A stretch of DNA of 64,000 bases from Duganella sp. BJB476 (GCF_003416895.1 NZ_QVIO01000001.1:1240001-1304000); one strand, 5' to 3'. Positions 28,201 to 36,405 are shown, numbered from the stretch's first letter. Numbers and translations: made by a program. Notes: generated by a model not told the origin, from the letters alone.

Positions 28201-28543
28201 CGGCGGTACGGCGCGAGACCGCGTGATCGTCGAAGGCCGCTCGGATGACGCTGGCAAACTGGCAATGACAGCGATGCAAGAGCTGCGCCTGTCGGTGGCG
28301 GTAGCGCGGTGGCCGAACGACCTGCTGTTGTTAGCGCCCGGCATGCAACGGCTGTTGAACGTATATGAGGAGCGCGACGACTGGTCGGAAAGCCAGAAGA
28401 ACCTGCATGCGCTGGCCGCGCTGGACTTCTCCGACGAGCCCGGCATACACGTAGCGACCCAGGAAAGCCAGAAGGAGCGCACGCGCGCTGGCGAATCGAC
28501 GGGCGAATCTAACGCCTACAATTTCTTTAAAAAGATCAAATAG
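25295..28543 (+). CDS. vgrG (tssI): Second T6SS spike protein VgrG with C-terminal extension
   Basis: This VgrG starts at 25295 (MSIALLEQITTALAQFSSAT), overlapping the previous stop by 4 bases; an upstream start at 25211 would duplicate coding space and is rejected. Length is 1082 residues. It has the gp27-like part (SYCCQYRESDYDFVLRLLTEEGLVWRFEE), gp5-like OB (VRIRYHWQDSGDATCWVRVAQ, QFLPRVGQEVLVQFIENDIDRPIILGALYN) and a DUF2345 beta-helix (ITLSTAGGANITIDGGNITVQCPG). The last 130 or so residues (from about 945) form a separate extension containing YDWQIVRTGG and DDAGKLAMTAMQELRLSVAVARWP, probably an adaptor for the downstream phospholipase. It differs in sequence from the first vgrG tail. Confidence 0.95.
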   Translation: MSIALLEQITTALAQFSSATRLYALKLDNDDADLGAGGLLVEAFSADDVVQGTGARDIIVLSTNAHVELAPLLGKPASLEVSLVDGSRTTFSGDITQAAMLGSEGGLARFRLRLTPWLWRLSQVRNSRVWQDKTVIEIVESVFEIYQPLAQWRWSEEVDSFLADVPARSYCCQYRESDYDFVLRLLTEEGLVWRFEESEDGLCLVLFADSSQLSAVPEDASSEAGGGIRFHGVRAGEQQDTIQALQARRSVSATLTTLLSYDYKAKKAVSASAPAMQQYEKLPALESFDAPGQYAYADGGLAQHYAELQMQGREARSQLWRGRSTVRTMAAGRRVNVTQGPLASAEGAAVPAYTVLRVTSVGVNNLPSPAQHGLAELFGPIPELLEELAPQRDADFALVIDQARKTGYANSFEAIAADVIWRPQLPDSDGRNHPKPTASGAQSAIVVGFDGLDQPAGADELHCDALGRVRIRYHWQDSGDATCWVRVAQRSAGGGMGSQFLPRVGQEVLVQFIENDIDRPIILGALYNGQGEGGVVPTPAGQAAGDSQAALFNPASDHAPSAQGNLAAGNSPLWHGASADTAGHGNAAAQWGVRSKEFGASGYNQLLFDDTDAQGRVQLRSTHAASELTLGHLIHSADNYRGSLRGQGAELRTDAYGAVRAAGGLLVSSYAISHSASERDPMGDNSAGIALLKQAVQLGQTFSDAAKTHETVALATHIGASKADESALNDKSAPLKAMLAAVSGMVGNASLSAAKADAEEKKTAPGDDQLPHASSPIIAVSGKGGLSVTAGQAMQLSNGETIALMSGADTQFVSGGQLRVQTQQAIGVLGGAVKAGENNIGVQMIAAKDAVDIQAQADVLKVQARDEVNLVSANAFVDWAAAKSITLSTAGGANITIDGGNITVQCPGKITIHAGTKSFAGPEALNYPLPKLPKSDSKPQPLKFDLMLTALPGPDATPLSQYDWQIVRTGGTARDRVIVEGRSDDAGKLAMTAMQELRLSVAVARWPNDLLLLAPGMQRLLNVYEERDDWSESQKNLHALAALDFSDEPGIHVATQESQKERTRAGESTGESNAYNFFKKIK

Positions 28544-28550
28544 ACCTGTC

Positions 28551-31500
28551 ATGAGCAACGCTTTTACACCAATCAAATTGAAAGGCGATGGCGATCGACA
28601 AATCGTCCGTGGTCAAGCGGCGGGGCACGCAGACGCACATCGTCAGGACCATAAAGAACTTGCGCCTTTTGCTCCGCTGAGACAAAACAACAGCGTGGAA
28701 TGCTTCACTACAGGGAAGGATTTTTTCGAGGCACTCAGCAAAAAAATGAAGGCGGCCAAGAAATGTATCTTTATCGCCGGTTGGCAGGTGAACTGGGATG
28801 TGGAGCTAGTTCCGGGAGAACGTCTTATTGATATCCTTCACGATTGTATAAAAAGTTCTCCCGAGTTCCGCGTCTATGTGATGCCCTGGCTATCACCCAA
28901 GGTCGGCGTGAATACCGGTGACTTGGATACTATGCTGGCCATTTTTCAGCTCAACGCGGGTCTTAAGAATATGCAGGCGATGTGTTGCCCTGCAGGTGCG
29001 CAAAGCGATTACGTCGGTACTGAAGGGGCCGCATTTAGTCACCATCAGAAGATGATCGTGATTGATAATAAAACCGCCTACATTGGTGGCATGGATTTGG
29101 CATATGGGCGTTATGACGATAACAGTTTTTCGCTCGATCCAGGAAAGCGGAGTTTCAATGAGCGTTACAACCCCGGCGTACCAGGAAACAAGTCAATCGA
29201 TCATAGAGATGGGCGTGCCCTTTCAATGTTGGATTTGTTAACTACCACGTTAACAGCAGGGACTTGGAATGCGGGCGGCAATACGGAGCCGGGTGCCGTC
29301 TCTGAGTTTATCGAGAAGGTTTGGCTTCCAACAAAGAAGCTTACTCTTGACGCAGTCTCTTTGGTCAATCAATTTTCTCGAAATCAGATGGATGCCGAGG
29401 TGGCGGCGTTGAAGGCAACGGCGAAAGGCACCAAACAAGCCGCTGTGGCCAGCGCCGATGCTGCTGTCGCCGCTGGTAAGGCACTGAGTCGCCAGTGTGC
29501 GGCCATGCAAATTCCAGATATTTACGGTGGGATCAAGTCTTTAAATATCAGTGCGGAGCCGACTTCATCGATCCCGGGGAAATTGCGGAAAGTTGAAGCC
29601 GATGCCCGAGAGGGCTGGAACTCAGGGGTAGATGAGTTGACAAAGTTCCTGTCGCCAGCAAGCTATTTACGCGTGGATCCGAAACCGCAGTCAATATTGC
29701 CGGCCACGCTGGAGCTATCTGAACGCGTAGATCGGTTTGCCTACAATACATTCATTAATGGAGCTGCTGCCGTAGGAAGCGTTGCTCAATACGCCGCCAA
29801 CGCCGAGCGAGATGTGTGTATCGGAATCGGTCCTGTAGTTGAAAGTGGAGCAAATCATGCCAAGACAGCCGGGCGCCAAGCGCAAGCGGCTGTCGGGGTG
29901 GGGATGAATATCCTGCAACAAGCGATCATTCAAGGAATCAATGAGGTACGTACTTTACTGAACGAACAGGTTTTGGCAATTATAGCTTTGGGCGACCACG
30001 GTTTGGATGTGGCACTACAAAACTTGAGCCAGCAAAATGTGCAAGCGCTGTTGGATCGATTCATGCGCCTGGCTAAGGTCATTTACACTTCACAGTTAGC
30101 TATAAGTTGGGCACATGCCACGGCCCATCCGTTCCTTTTACAAAAAGGGACTAAGGCTGCAGCTAGCAAGGTCTTGGGCTCTGGGCAGCCCCGTGAGCCT
30201 TGGCAGGACGTCCACGTACAAATTGAAGGCCCCTCCGTTGACGACGTCGCTATGAACTTTATCGGGCGATGGAATGCTTGTCAGAATAGTTATCTTTCTG
30301 ATAAAACAATGACTGACATGCTTCCAAAACATCTTACTGACAAAGATAGCTATGCGAACCTTATCGGCACGGTGGCGAGGAAATCAATGTTCATTGATGG
30401 GGACTTTGTGCCGCCACCTCGGCCTAGTGGTGCTGCTGAGAAGCGGTCTGGGGTTGCGGTCCGCGTACTGCGTAGCGCTCCCCTTAAACTATGCAAGCAA
30501 GAGGCATTGTCACGTAGGGATAAAACTTCACCTGTTAAAGAACAGCATGAAATTCAGGATCAGATGATAACCCTGATCAACGCAGCAACAGATTTTATTT
30601 ATATTGAAAACCAGTTTTATCAAACAGAGTTCGGCCTACCTTCTATCGATGTGTTCACCAGAGCGGCGGAGCAGTTGGTGTCCGCTCCCATGCGGTACAT
30701 GATAGGTCAACGAGCAAACCGCCTCACTGCTGAAGTGAGTAGTGCTGGCTTTGAACCAGGAAAGAAACTGCTTCCTTCGAATGGCATAGGAAAGGCTTTG
30801 GCAGATAGGATTGCTCAAGCTATAAGACATGATCAACCTTTTCACGTATATTTGGTGTTGCCAGTGCATCCGGAGGGGAGATTGAACGACATTACTGTAG
30901 TTGGGCAAATTCACTGGACGATGCAAAGCTTGGTCTTTGCAGACCATAGTCTGGTCAATAGCATAAAACGTGCAATCGCTGCAAAAAAAATATGCAAAAA
31001 ACCTCTCAACAAAGATGCTTGGGATGCTTCGCTAAAAATTGCAGGTAAAGTAGTTAATAATAAAGCGCCATATCAAAATATCCCCGATATGGCTTGGGGG
31101 GAATATCTTACCCTGTTGAATCTCCGAAATTGTGAAGTTGTATCTGGCAAGGTGCGTACTGAACAAATATATATTCATAGTAAATTATTGATTGTTGATG
31201 ATCGCCATGTGATTGTCGGCAGTGCCAATATTAATGATCGTAGTCAGAGTGGAAAACGAGATAGCGAAATTGCGGTCATGTTATTGGACAATTCTCAAGA
31301 AAAGAAAACTATAGGTAAAAATGTCACTCATGTGAATACGCTTGCACGAAAATTACGAGTTGATATTTGGAAAAAACACTTTGCTCTAAGTGCAGAAAAA
31401 ACTGGAATCGTAGAGCCAGCGAAGTCGATGGAAGCGCTCATCGAGCGACCTGCAGCAGAAGAAACCATTAAAGAAATTCAGAGTCTAGCCAAGTATAATG

Positions 31501-31814
31501 CGCAAGCCTACTCGGAGGCGTTCCCCCATATTCCTTGGAGTATCGATGAGCCGCCGAAAGGAGCATCTATATGGCCTGTGTGTCCACCTGGAATTTCGGC
31601 TGAAAAAGCGGGCCGGCTGAGTGTAAAAATGCCATTTCACGACGATTTTTGGTTGCCTGAAAATAAAAATTCGGCCCGTCCTGCACAAATAAAAGGATTT
31701 TTTACAAAACTGCCTACTTATTGGACTTTAGGTGAAAATAACCATCCGGGCCAGATGAGCGTTATGGCTTTAACGATGTTAGAAGATGACAACCATTCTT
31801 CGGATGTGGCTTAA
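28551..31814 (+). CDS. T6SS phospholipase D effector (Tle5-like, two HKD motifs)
   Basis: This 1087-residue protein begins 7 bases after vgrG. Two PLD-superfamily catalytic motifs are intact: HQKMIVID (His165, Lys167, Asp172) followed by KTAYIGGMDLAYGR, and HSKLLIVDD (His876, Lys878, Asp883) followed by VIVGSANINDRSQSG. FIYIENQFY before the second motif is also typical of phospholipase D. By analogy with Tle5/PldA-type T6SS toxins it should hydrolyse membrane phospholipids of target cells. The two motifs are about 710 residues apart, wider than usual, with a helical Ala-rich insert between. There is no signal peptide, as expected for VgrG delivery. Base composition falls strongly along the gene. 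Confidence 0.9.
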   Translation: MSNAFTPIKLKGDGDRQIVRGQAAGHADAHRQDHKELAPFAPLRQNNSVECFTTGKDFFEALSKKMKAAKKCIFIAGWQVNWDVELVPGERLIDILHDCIKSSPEFRVYVMPWLSPKVGVNTGDLDTMLAIFQLNAGLKNMQAMCCPAGAQSDYVGTEGAAFSHHQKMIVIDNKTAYIGGMDLAYGRYDDNSFSLDPGKRSFNERYNPGVPGNKSIDHRDGRALSMLDLLTTTLTAGTWNAGGNTEPGAVSEFIEKVWLPTKKLTLDAVSLVNQFSRNQMDAEVAALKATAKGTKQAAVASADAAVAAGKALSRQCAAMQIPDIYGGIKSLNISAEPTSSIPGKLRKVEADAREGWNSGVDELTKFLSPASYLRVDPKPQSILPATLELSERVDRFAYNTFINGAAAVGSVAQYAANAERDVCIGIGPVVESGANHAKTAGRQAQAAVGVGMNILQQAIIQGINEVRTLLNEQVLAIIALGDHGLDVALQNLSQQNVQALLDRFMRLAKVIYTSQLAISWAHATAHPFLLQKGTKAAASKVLGSGQPREPWQDVHVQIEGPSVDDVAMNFIGRWNACQNSYLSDKTMTDMLPKHLTDKDSYANLIGTVARKSMFIDGDFVPPPRPSGAAEKRSGVAVRVLRSAPLKLCKQEALSRRDKTSPVKEQHEIQDQMITLINAATDFIYIENQFYQTEFGLPSIDVFTRAAEQLVSAPMRYMIGQRANRLTAEVSSAGFEPGKKLLPSNGIGKALADRIAQAIRHDQPFHVYLVLPVHPEGRLNDITVVGQIHWTMQSLVFADHSLVNSIKRAIAAKKICKKPLNKDAWDASLKIAGKVVNNKAPYQNIPDMAWGEYLTLLNLRNCEVVSGKVRTEQIYIHSKLLIVDDRHVIVGSANINDRSQSGKRDSEIAVMLLDNSQEKKTIGKNVTHVNTLARKLRVDIWKKHFALSAEKTGIVEPAKSMEALIERPAAEETIKEIQSLAKYNAQAYSEAFPHIPWSIDEPPKGASIWPVCPPGISAEKAGRLSVKMPFHDDFWLPENKNSARPAQIKGFFTKLPTYWTLGENNHPGQMSVMALTMLEDDNHSSDVA

Positions 31815-31849
31815 ATTAATTTTAATGGAATATGTTGCTGGGTGAAGAA

Positions 31850-33139
31850 ATGAAGACTGAAAAATATGCACGCTGCGTTGCGAAAATATCATTACTATTA
31901 ACCGGTGCCATTTTTAATTTTCAGACTTGTGAAGCTACAGATATTCACGACTATAAAAAAAATGTGGATAATTCAACTATTTGCATTGATAGATTTTTGA
32001 TCGACCTTCCAGCGCCGGCTGATATGGCTGCCACTAATGAAAGAAATCAAGACGTTTACGGTTTTCCAGGTATTGATGATGTTGGATCAAATGGTGCAAA
32101 AATCGAAAATTTTAAAATTTCAGAAACAATCCCTACCTCTAAAAATAAACTAAAAACCGTATATTTTGAGGCTAAGACAAAATTAGTAGAGAAGACCACA
32201 TATTCGGCAGGGCTTGAAAGCCGAAAGCAAGATATTCTACATTGGGAAAATTCAAAAAAAAGTGCCCCAACTGATCAACTTGAGTCTATTGATAGAATGG
32301 TGGCGAAATCCAAGAAGGAATTTGAAGAATTGAAATATGAGGCGGCAGTATCGGGTGAATCAAAGTCAATGACATCGGACGCTTTTGCGCTTCGTCGTGG
32401 GGATGAATTCAGATTTGGATATTTAAGTAAGGAAGATCAAAGAATAAGAACGGTTGAAGGTACTCTGAAACTTAAAAACCCGTTAACTCCGGAAGCAGCC
32501 GCACAGCAGTACGTGCAATTCAGAAAAGTATACCGAGAGAGAGCGGTCTCAGATATCCCTAAAACGCCCGGATTTTGTACACCATTCGGATTCTTTAGTG
32601 AAGTAAAAAAAATAGAGAACTCCGAGTCTGATATATTATTTAGAAGCGCAAAATATCCTAATCTCTTGTTTACGTTAAAAATAAACGTTGCTACAAGAAG
32701 AGATCAGGCGGATATTCAAAAAATGCCAAATATGAATGCTGAAAATGCTCAGTTGCACTTGCTTGGTGTGAAAAAAGTCTACGGCCCTATAGCAGAAAAT
32801 ATTGCTGGAATGCCAGGGAGATCAGTTGGTCATGAGTTTGGCGACAATTGCTCCGCCGGCAGTTGCCGCCCAGCAGATCAAGCGTACGAATTCGAAGCTG
32901 AAACTTTCGGCGATGCTAATAGTTTAGATAAGCCGCATATTATTTTACATATGATTGCAATAACATCTGATGATTATCGTCTCAAGCTACCAGCCCAGCC
33001 CAATGAACCGTCCTACAACAAGCCTGTTCGTCCCGGCCTTCACGGAAAAACACCACCACCCATTGTGGAGGGGCGGGCAGTTTTCGAACAGGTTTTGCGC
33101 TCTATTCGCTTAAGGCCAATTGCAATTTCTTCTAATTGA
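31850..33139 (+). CDS. Tli4-like T6SS immunity protein (exported)
   Basis: The gene follows the phospholipase by 35 bases. The start at 31850 (MKTEKYARCVAKISLLLTGAIF) gives a normal signal peptide and 429 residues; an ATG at 31832 would add six residues. Family-like segments include CIDRFLIDLPAPADM near the N-terminus, LTPEAAAQQY, and a C-terminal part with MPGRSVGHEFGDNCSAGSC and YEFEAETFG. These recall the Tli4 immunity family, which protects the periplasm against lipase effectors. Pairing a Tli4-like protein with a PLD effector is inferred from position. Base composition is unusually AT-rich (bases 32161-32220 contain 23 G/C of 60), suggesting recent acquisition. Confidence 0.75.
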   Translation: MKTEKYARCVAKISLLLTGAIFNFQTCEATDIHDYKKNVDNSTICIDRFLIDLPAPADMAATNERNQDVYGFPGIDDVGSNGAKIENFKISETIPTSKNKLKTVYFEAKTKLVEKTTYSAGLESRKQDILHWENSKKSAPTDQLESIDRMVAKSKKEFEELKYEAAVSGESKSMTSDAFALRRGDEFRFGYLSKEDQRIRTVEGTLKLKNPLTPEAAAQQYVQFRKVYRERAVSDIPKTPGFCTPFGFFSEVKKIENSESDILFRSAKYPNLLFTLKINVATRRDQADIQKMPNMNAENAQLHLLGVKKVYGPIAENIAGMPGRSVGHEFGDNCSAGSCRPADQAYEFEAETFGDANSLDKPHIILHMIAITSDDYRLKLPAQPNEPSYNKPVRPGLHGKTPPPIVEGRAVFEQVLRSIRLRPIAISSN

Positions 33140-33193
33140 TATCAACTGGGTTTTGAAGGGGCTACGACAAGGTCGCAGTGTTTGCGAGGGGGG

Positions 33194-33216
33194 GCGGGTC
33201 AAACTGAGCGGGTCAA
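33194..33216. repeat. Nine-base direct repeat in the immunity/DUF3304 gap
   Basis: GCGGGTCAA occurs at 33194-33202 and again at 33208-33216. The surrounding 230 bases (33140-33371) are a GC-rich patch between two AT-rich genes. This could be debris from an earlier recombination or insertion event. No transposase remnant was recognised. Confidence 0.35.
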
Positions 33217-33260
33217 TTCGGCAAGCAAACGAACACTAAAGGAACTACCGAGGTGTCACG

Positions 33261-33371
33261 ATGACAAAAAGCCAGTATGAAAATACTGCTGAAGACTGCA
33301 AAACTCCACCCTTGCTGCATAAGGCGGCTTCGCTGCGGCACGCTGTGGATCCATCCATGAAGACGTATTGA
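33261..33371 (+). CDS. Possible 36-residue peptide before the DUF3304 gene
   Basis: ATG at 33261 is preceded by GAGGTG at about 7 bases, and the frame ends with TGA at 33371 immediately before the ATG of the next gene. The peptide starts MTKSQYENTAEDCK and ends DPSMKTY. It has no recognised domain. It might be a leader that couples translation of the lipoprotein, or the end of a lost immunity or effector gene. Weakly supported. Confidence 0.25.
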   Translation: MTKSQYENTAEDCKTPPLLHKAASLRHAVDPSMKTY

Positions 33372-33803
33372 ATGTCGACCATGAGTTCCGGATTTATTTA
33401 TTTGTGGTTAACTACCATCGCATTTTTTCTTGCTGGATGCAGAAGCGATAATGCGAGTATAGAATTATGCGGAATTAACTATACGAAAAGGCACGTCGAG
33501 GACTTTTCGGTGAATGGTTACAGCGGCGCTAGCATTTATGCCAATGGAGGTGGTGGCAGTTTTGTGTGTTGCGTATCGCTACCTCGTCAATGGAGTAAAG
33601 ATCTGACGGTCACAGTGAGGTGGAATTATGATGAAAAGAATGCTAGTCCATCTAAAGAACAGGTCGTTGTAGTCCCAAAATATTCAGAAGAGGATATTGG
33701 CTTTCTAGCTGTACATTTTTACCCTGATGACACCGTAAGAGTTCTGGTCACTACAAAAACAAATCTATATCCTGGCTATCCTTTCCCTCGCCCTGGAAAT
33801 TAA
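33372..33803 (+). CDS. DUF3304-family lipoprotein
   Basis: This 143-residue protein (or 140 from ATG 33381) has a lipoprotein signal with lipobox LAGC (Cys23). The mature part contains ELCGINYTKRHVEDFSVNG, GGGGSFVCCVSLPRQW and LTVTVRWNYDE, which match my recollection of the DUF3304 family, small lipoproteins common next to T6SS effector genes in Betaproteobacteria. Paired Cys residues suggest a disulfide. Position after a Tli4-like gene suggests an extra immunity or envelope role, unproven. Its end overlaps the convergent acyltransferase gene by 39 bases. Base composition is AT-rich like its neighbours upstream. Confidence 0.75.
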   Translation: MSTMSSGFIYLWLTTIAFFLAGCRSDNASIELCGINYTKRHVEDFSVNGYSGASIYANGGGGSFVCCVSLPRQWSKDLTVTVRWNYDEKNASPSKEQVVVVPKYSEEDIGFLAVHFYPDDTVRVLVTTKTNLYPGYPFPRPGN

Positions 33804-34904
33804 TTTGATGTGTCGCCGTGCTGTCGCGGTAGCTGCAACGAAGGAGCCGTGCAAAGCGCACACCAAGCGATTTCTCAGGCCCTGCCGCATCAGCAGCACA
33901 TGCCCGCGTTGTACGGTGACATTGCTGGATTGGTAGCTGTGGCCGGGCGTGCCGTAACCGAGATCGATACAGACGAAGCGATGGCCGCACAGATCCTCAA
34001 TGGCCATATGCAGTATCGTGGTCCCTACTGATAGATGGTCGAGCGCGCTATCGTGGAAGATGTTGAACAGGTGCAGCGTGTCGCTCGATCGCAAACCGAG
34101 TATCAGCGCGCAGGGTTGGCCGCCGCAATCGATCTGGTAGCACAGCAGCATGCCGTGTTGCGCCAGTCCCTGCATTTCCTCCTCCGTCCATAGTTGCGCG
34201 CGATGCTCAGGCGTGATCAACCTGGCCAACGCCTCCAGCATGGATGCCAATTGCTCCGGCCGTTCAATGCGATGCAATTCCAGTTGCCCGCCGCCGTGGT
34301 CGCGCAACTGCCGTTGCTGCCGCTTGAGGTTGTAGCGCCGCTTGGAACCGAACTGCGCCATGAAGGCTTCGAAGCTGGCTGGCAAGGGAATCTGATGGCA
34401 GTCGCGCCAGTTGTTCAGCAAGTGCTTGCGATAGCCACGTGCGTTGCCGGCGTCGTCGCTGATGCTGCGCCACAGCTTGCTGTCCGACGGCAACGACGTC
34501 AACGAGATCGCGTGACACTTTGGGAATTTCTCCAGCAGGAATTCAAACAGCAAATCCAGCAGGCCCGGCCGCTCGGGCATCAATGGCGCGCTACCGAGCA
34601 GGGCCACGCTGAATGCCGGCAACGAACCGAAGCGCAAGCGGCCAGCGCTAAATTCAAAACTGTGATGCCGTAGCACCAACGGCACCACGCCGACCACGGT
34701 CCGGCTGGCGCGCTCGAGCACCGTGAACAGCCGCGGCGGTGCGTGCCGTTTTGCCGTGCTGCGCAGATAGTGGAAGAACTCCGGACTCTGATACACGCGA
34801 TCGTGACTTTCGCTCTCGGCCAGCAGCTCGCGCCAGCGCTGCAGCAGGGCGCTGTCGCCGATGCGGTCGCTAGCGTCTTCAATGAGGTAGATATCGTTGG
34901 ACAT
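33765..34904 (-). CDS. GNAT/FemAB-like acyltransferase (BioF2/CelD type)
   Basis: This 379-residue protein starts at 34904 (MSNDIYLIEDASDRIGD). It has the double-GNAT layout of the CelD/BioF2-like acetyltransferases: an N-terminal VYQSPEFFHYLRSTAKR plus VVGVVPLVLR half and a C-terminal half with FGSKRRYNLKRQQRQL, CYQIDCGGQPCALILGLRSSDTLHLFNIFHD and HMAIEDLCGHRFVCIDLGYG. Such proteins often modify exopolysaccharides or peptidoglycan precursors, but no polysaccharide genes are adjacent. It lies 61 bases downstream of the antiporter on the same strand and overlaps the convergent DUF3304 gene at the 3' end. Substrate unknown. Confidence 0.75.
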   Translation of the reverse strand: MSNDIYLIEDASDRIGDSALLQRWRELLAESESHDRVYQSPEFFHYLRSTAKRHAPPRLFTVLERASRTVVGVVPLVLRHHSFEFSAGRLRFGSLPAFSVALLGSAPLMPERPGLLDLLFEFLLEKFPKCHAISLTSLPSDSKLWRSISDDAGNARGYRKHLLNNWRDCHQIPLPASFEAFMAQFGSKRRYNLKRQQRQLRDHGGGQLELHRIERPEQLASMLEALARLITPEHRAQLWTEEEMQGLAQHGMLLCYQIDCGGQPCALILGLRSSDTLHLFNIFHDSALDHLSVGTTILHMAIEDLCGHRFVCIDLGYGTPGHSYQSSNVTVQRGHVLLMRQGLRNRLVCALHGSFVAATATARRHIKLISRARERIARI

Positions 34905-34965
34905 AGTCGCAAGACGATCCCACATCCCGCGCCGAAGCTCCTTGATGCAAGTCGAAACGATGCGA

Positions 34966-36267
34966 TCAGCGGCGCCGGCGCCACACTGTGTCCATCAAGG
35001 GCTTGACACTGAAGCCGTGCACCAGTATCGACAGCATGATGACAAACAGCGCGATGCGCGTCAGTTGCGCCGCCAGTTCCGGCGCCAGGCCCGCTTCGAT
35101 GGCGAACATCAGGTAGTAGATCGAGCCGATGCCGCGTACGCCGAACCAGCCGGTCATTGCGCGCATGCGCAGGCTGGTGTCGCTGCCGATCAAACCAGCG
35201 AACACACTCAGCGGACGGGCGATAACGAACAGGAACAAGGCCATCCACAAGGCGTCCCACTGCATGCTTTTCAACGAGATCATGCCGCCTAGCAGCAGCA
35301 CCAAGGTCAGCTCCGACAAGCGCTCCAGATGCTCCTTGAATACCAGCGATCCGGCGCTGACGATCAGCGGCGCTTCGTGGGTTTCGCTGGTCATGGCCGC
35401 TTCAGATTTGGCCGTATCCGGCTCCATCAGGCCGTGGCGATCCTTGGGCGCACCGGCCAGCACCAATTCGGTTTGCCGCAAGGCCACGGCGGCGAAGAAC
35501 ACCGCCAGGAAGCCCGATGCCTTGCACAGCGTTGCCACGCCGTACACCACGGCGATCATGCCCAGCCCAACCAGGTCATCCATGATTTCGTGCTTGGGAT
35601 CGCAGCCGCGCAAGCTCCAGCTCAGCCGCGCCACCAGCGCGCCGGCAGCCACGCCGATCAGCACCGCGCCTGCCGTCGCCCACAGCACATCGGTCAGTAG
35701 CCAGCGCAGATGGTGCTCCCCTGTATCGACTACGCCCAGCATGCCAAGACCCAGGATGACGAAAGGAAAGGCGCTGCCATCGTTCATACCTGCCTCGCAG
35801 GTCAGCGTGAAGCGCAGCTGGTCCTTGTCACCAGCGTGACGAACCTGGACGTCGGTAGCCAGCACCGGATCGGTGGGCGCGAGGATGCCGCCGAGCAGGA
35901 CGGCGGCGCCGGCCGGCAGGTGCAGCACGTAATAGCCGAACAGCGCCACCAGTGCCACCGTCAGCGACATCGACAACCAGGCCAGCCGCAACGGCGCGTC
36001 CCAGCGCTGGCGCTTGAACGGCACCGGCATCTTGATCCCGGCGGAGAACAGCGAGATCAGCAGCGCGACCTCGGTCAGCACTTCCAGCAAGGCCGATTGC
36101 AGCTTGGGATCGAAGCCGAAGATGTTGAGGGCGGTCGGCCCGAGCAGGATGCCGGCGCCCAGGTAGACGATGGCCGACGTAAAGGGCGACTTCGCGATCG
36201 TGCTGGCCGCCAGCCCGCGCGCCAGCATCAGGCAGCCGACGAGCAGGAACCATTGAATGGTGTTCAC
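34966..36267 (-). CDS. CPA1-family cation:proton antiporter
   Basis: The start is GTG at 36267 (VNTIQWFLLVGCLMLARGLA), supported by AAGGA upstream; 433 residues. About 11-12 transmembrane helices are visible. The CPA1 core motifs are present: LLGGILAPTDPVLATDVQ in the first half of the fold and FTLTCEAGMNDGSAFPFVILG, which holds the Asn-Asp pair used in ion exchange. RAMTGWFGVRGIGSIYYL near the C-terminus is also typical of NhaP-like Na+(K+)/H+ antiporters. There is no cytoplasmic TrkA-type domain. It probably helps in pH or sodium homeostasis. Ion selectivity cannot be read from sequence. Confidence 0.9.
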   Translation of the reverse strand: MNTIQWFLLVGCLMLARGLAASTIAKSPFTSAIVYLGAGILLGPTALNIFGFDPKLQSALLEVLTEVALLISLFSAGIKMPVPFKRQRWDAPLRLAWLSMSLTVALVALFGYYVLHLPAGAAVLLGGILAPTDPVLATDVQVRHAGDKDQLRFTLTCEAGMNDGSAFPFVILGLGMLGVVDTGEHHLRWLLTDVLWATAGAVLIGVAAGALVARLSWSLRGCDPKHEIMDDLVGLGMIAVVYGVATLCKASGFLAVFFAAVALRQTELVLAGAPKDRHGLMEPDTAKSEAAMTSETHEAPLIVSAGSLVFKEHLERLSELTLVLLLGGMISLKSMQWDALWMALFLFVIARPLSVFAGLIGSDTSLRMRAMTGWFGVRGIGSIYYLMFAIEAGLAPELAAQLTRIALFVIMLSILVHGFSVKPLMDTVWRRRR

Positions 36268-36369
36268 ACACTTTCCTTCGCAGTGACGAGTCAAAGGCTA
36301 GGCGAGTTTGTGGTTGCGGTCTGTGGGGTAGAGCACCCTGCGCGTATCGGCAGGGTCGGGAAGGGCGCT

Positions 36370-36390
36370 GGCGAGGCAGCTGGCCTCGCC
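36370..36390. terminator. Hairpin downstream of the APC permease
   Basis: GGCGAGGC-AGCTG-GCCTCGCC forms a perfect 8-base stem in the 138-base gap between the permease stop and the antiporter start, both on the minus strand. No T-tract follows on the minus strand, so factor-independent termination is uncertain; it may protect the permease transcript end. Confidence 0.4.
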
Positions 36391-36405
36391 GGGCAAACAG
36401 CGGAT

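Noticed and set aside
33372..33803. DUF3304 lipoprotein considered as TssJ
   Set aside because: It lies in the cargo region, is AT-rich like the effector genes, and matches DUF3304 rather than the TssJ fold.
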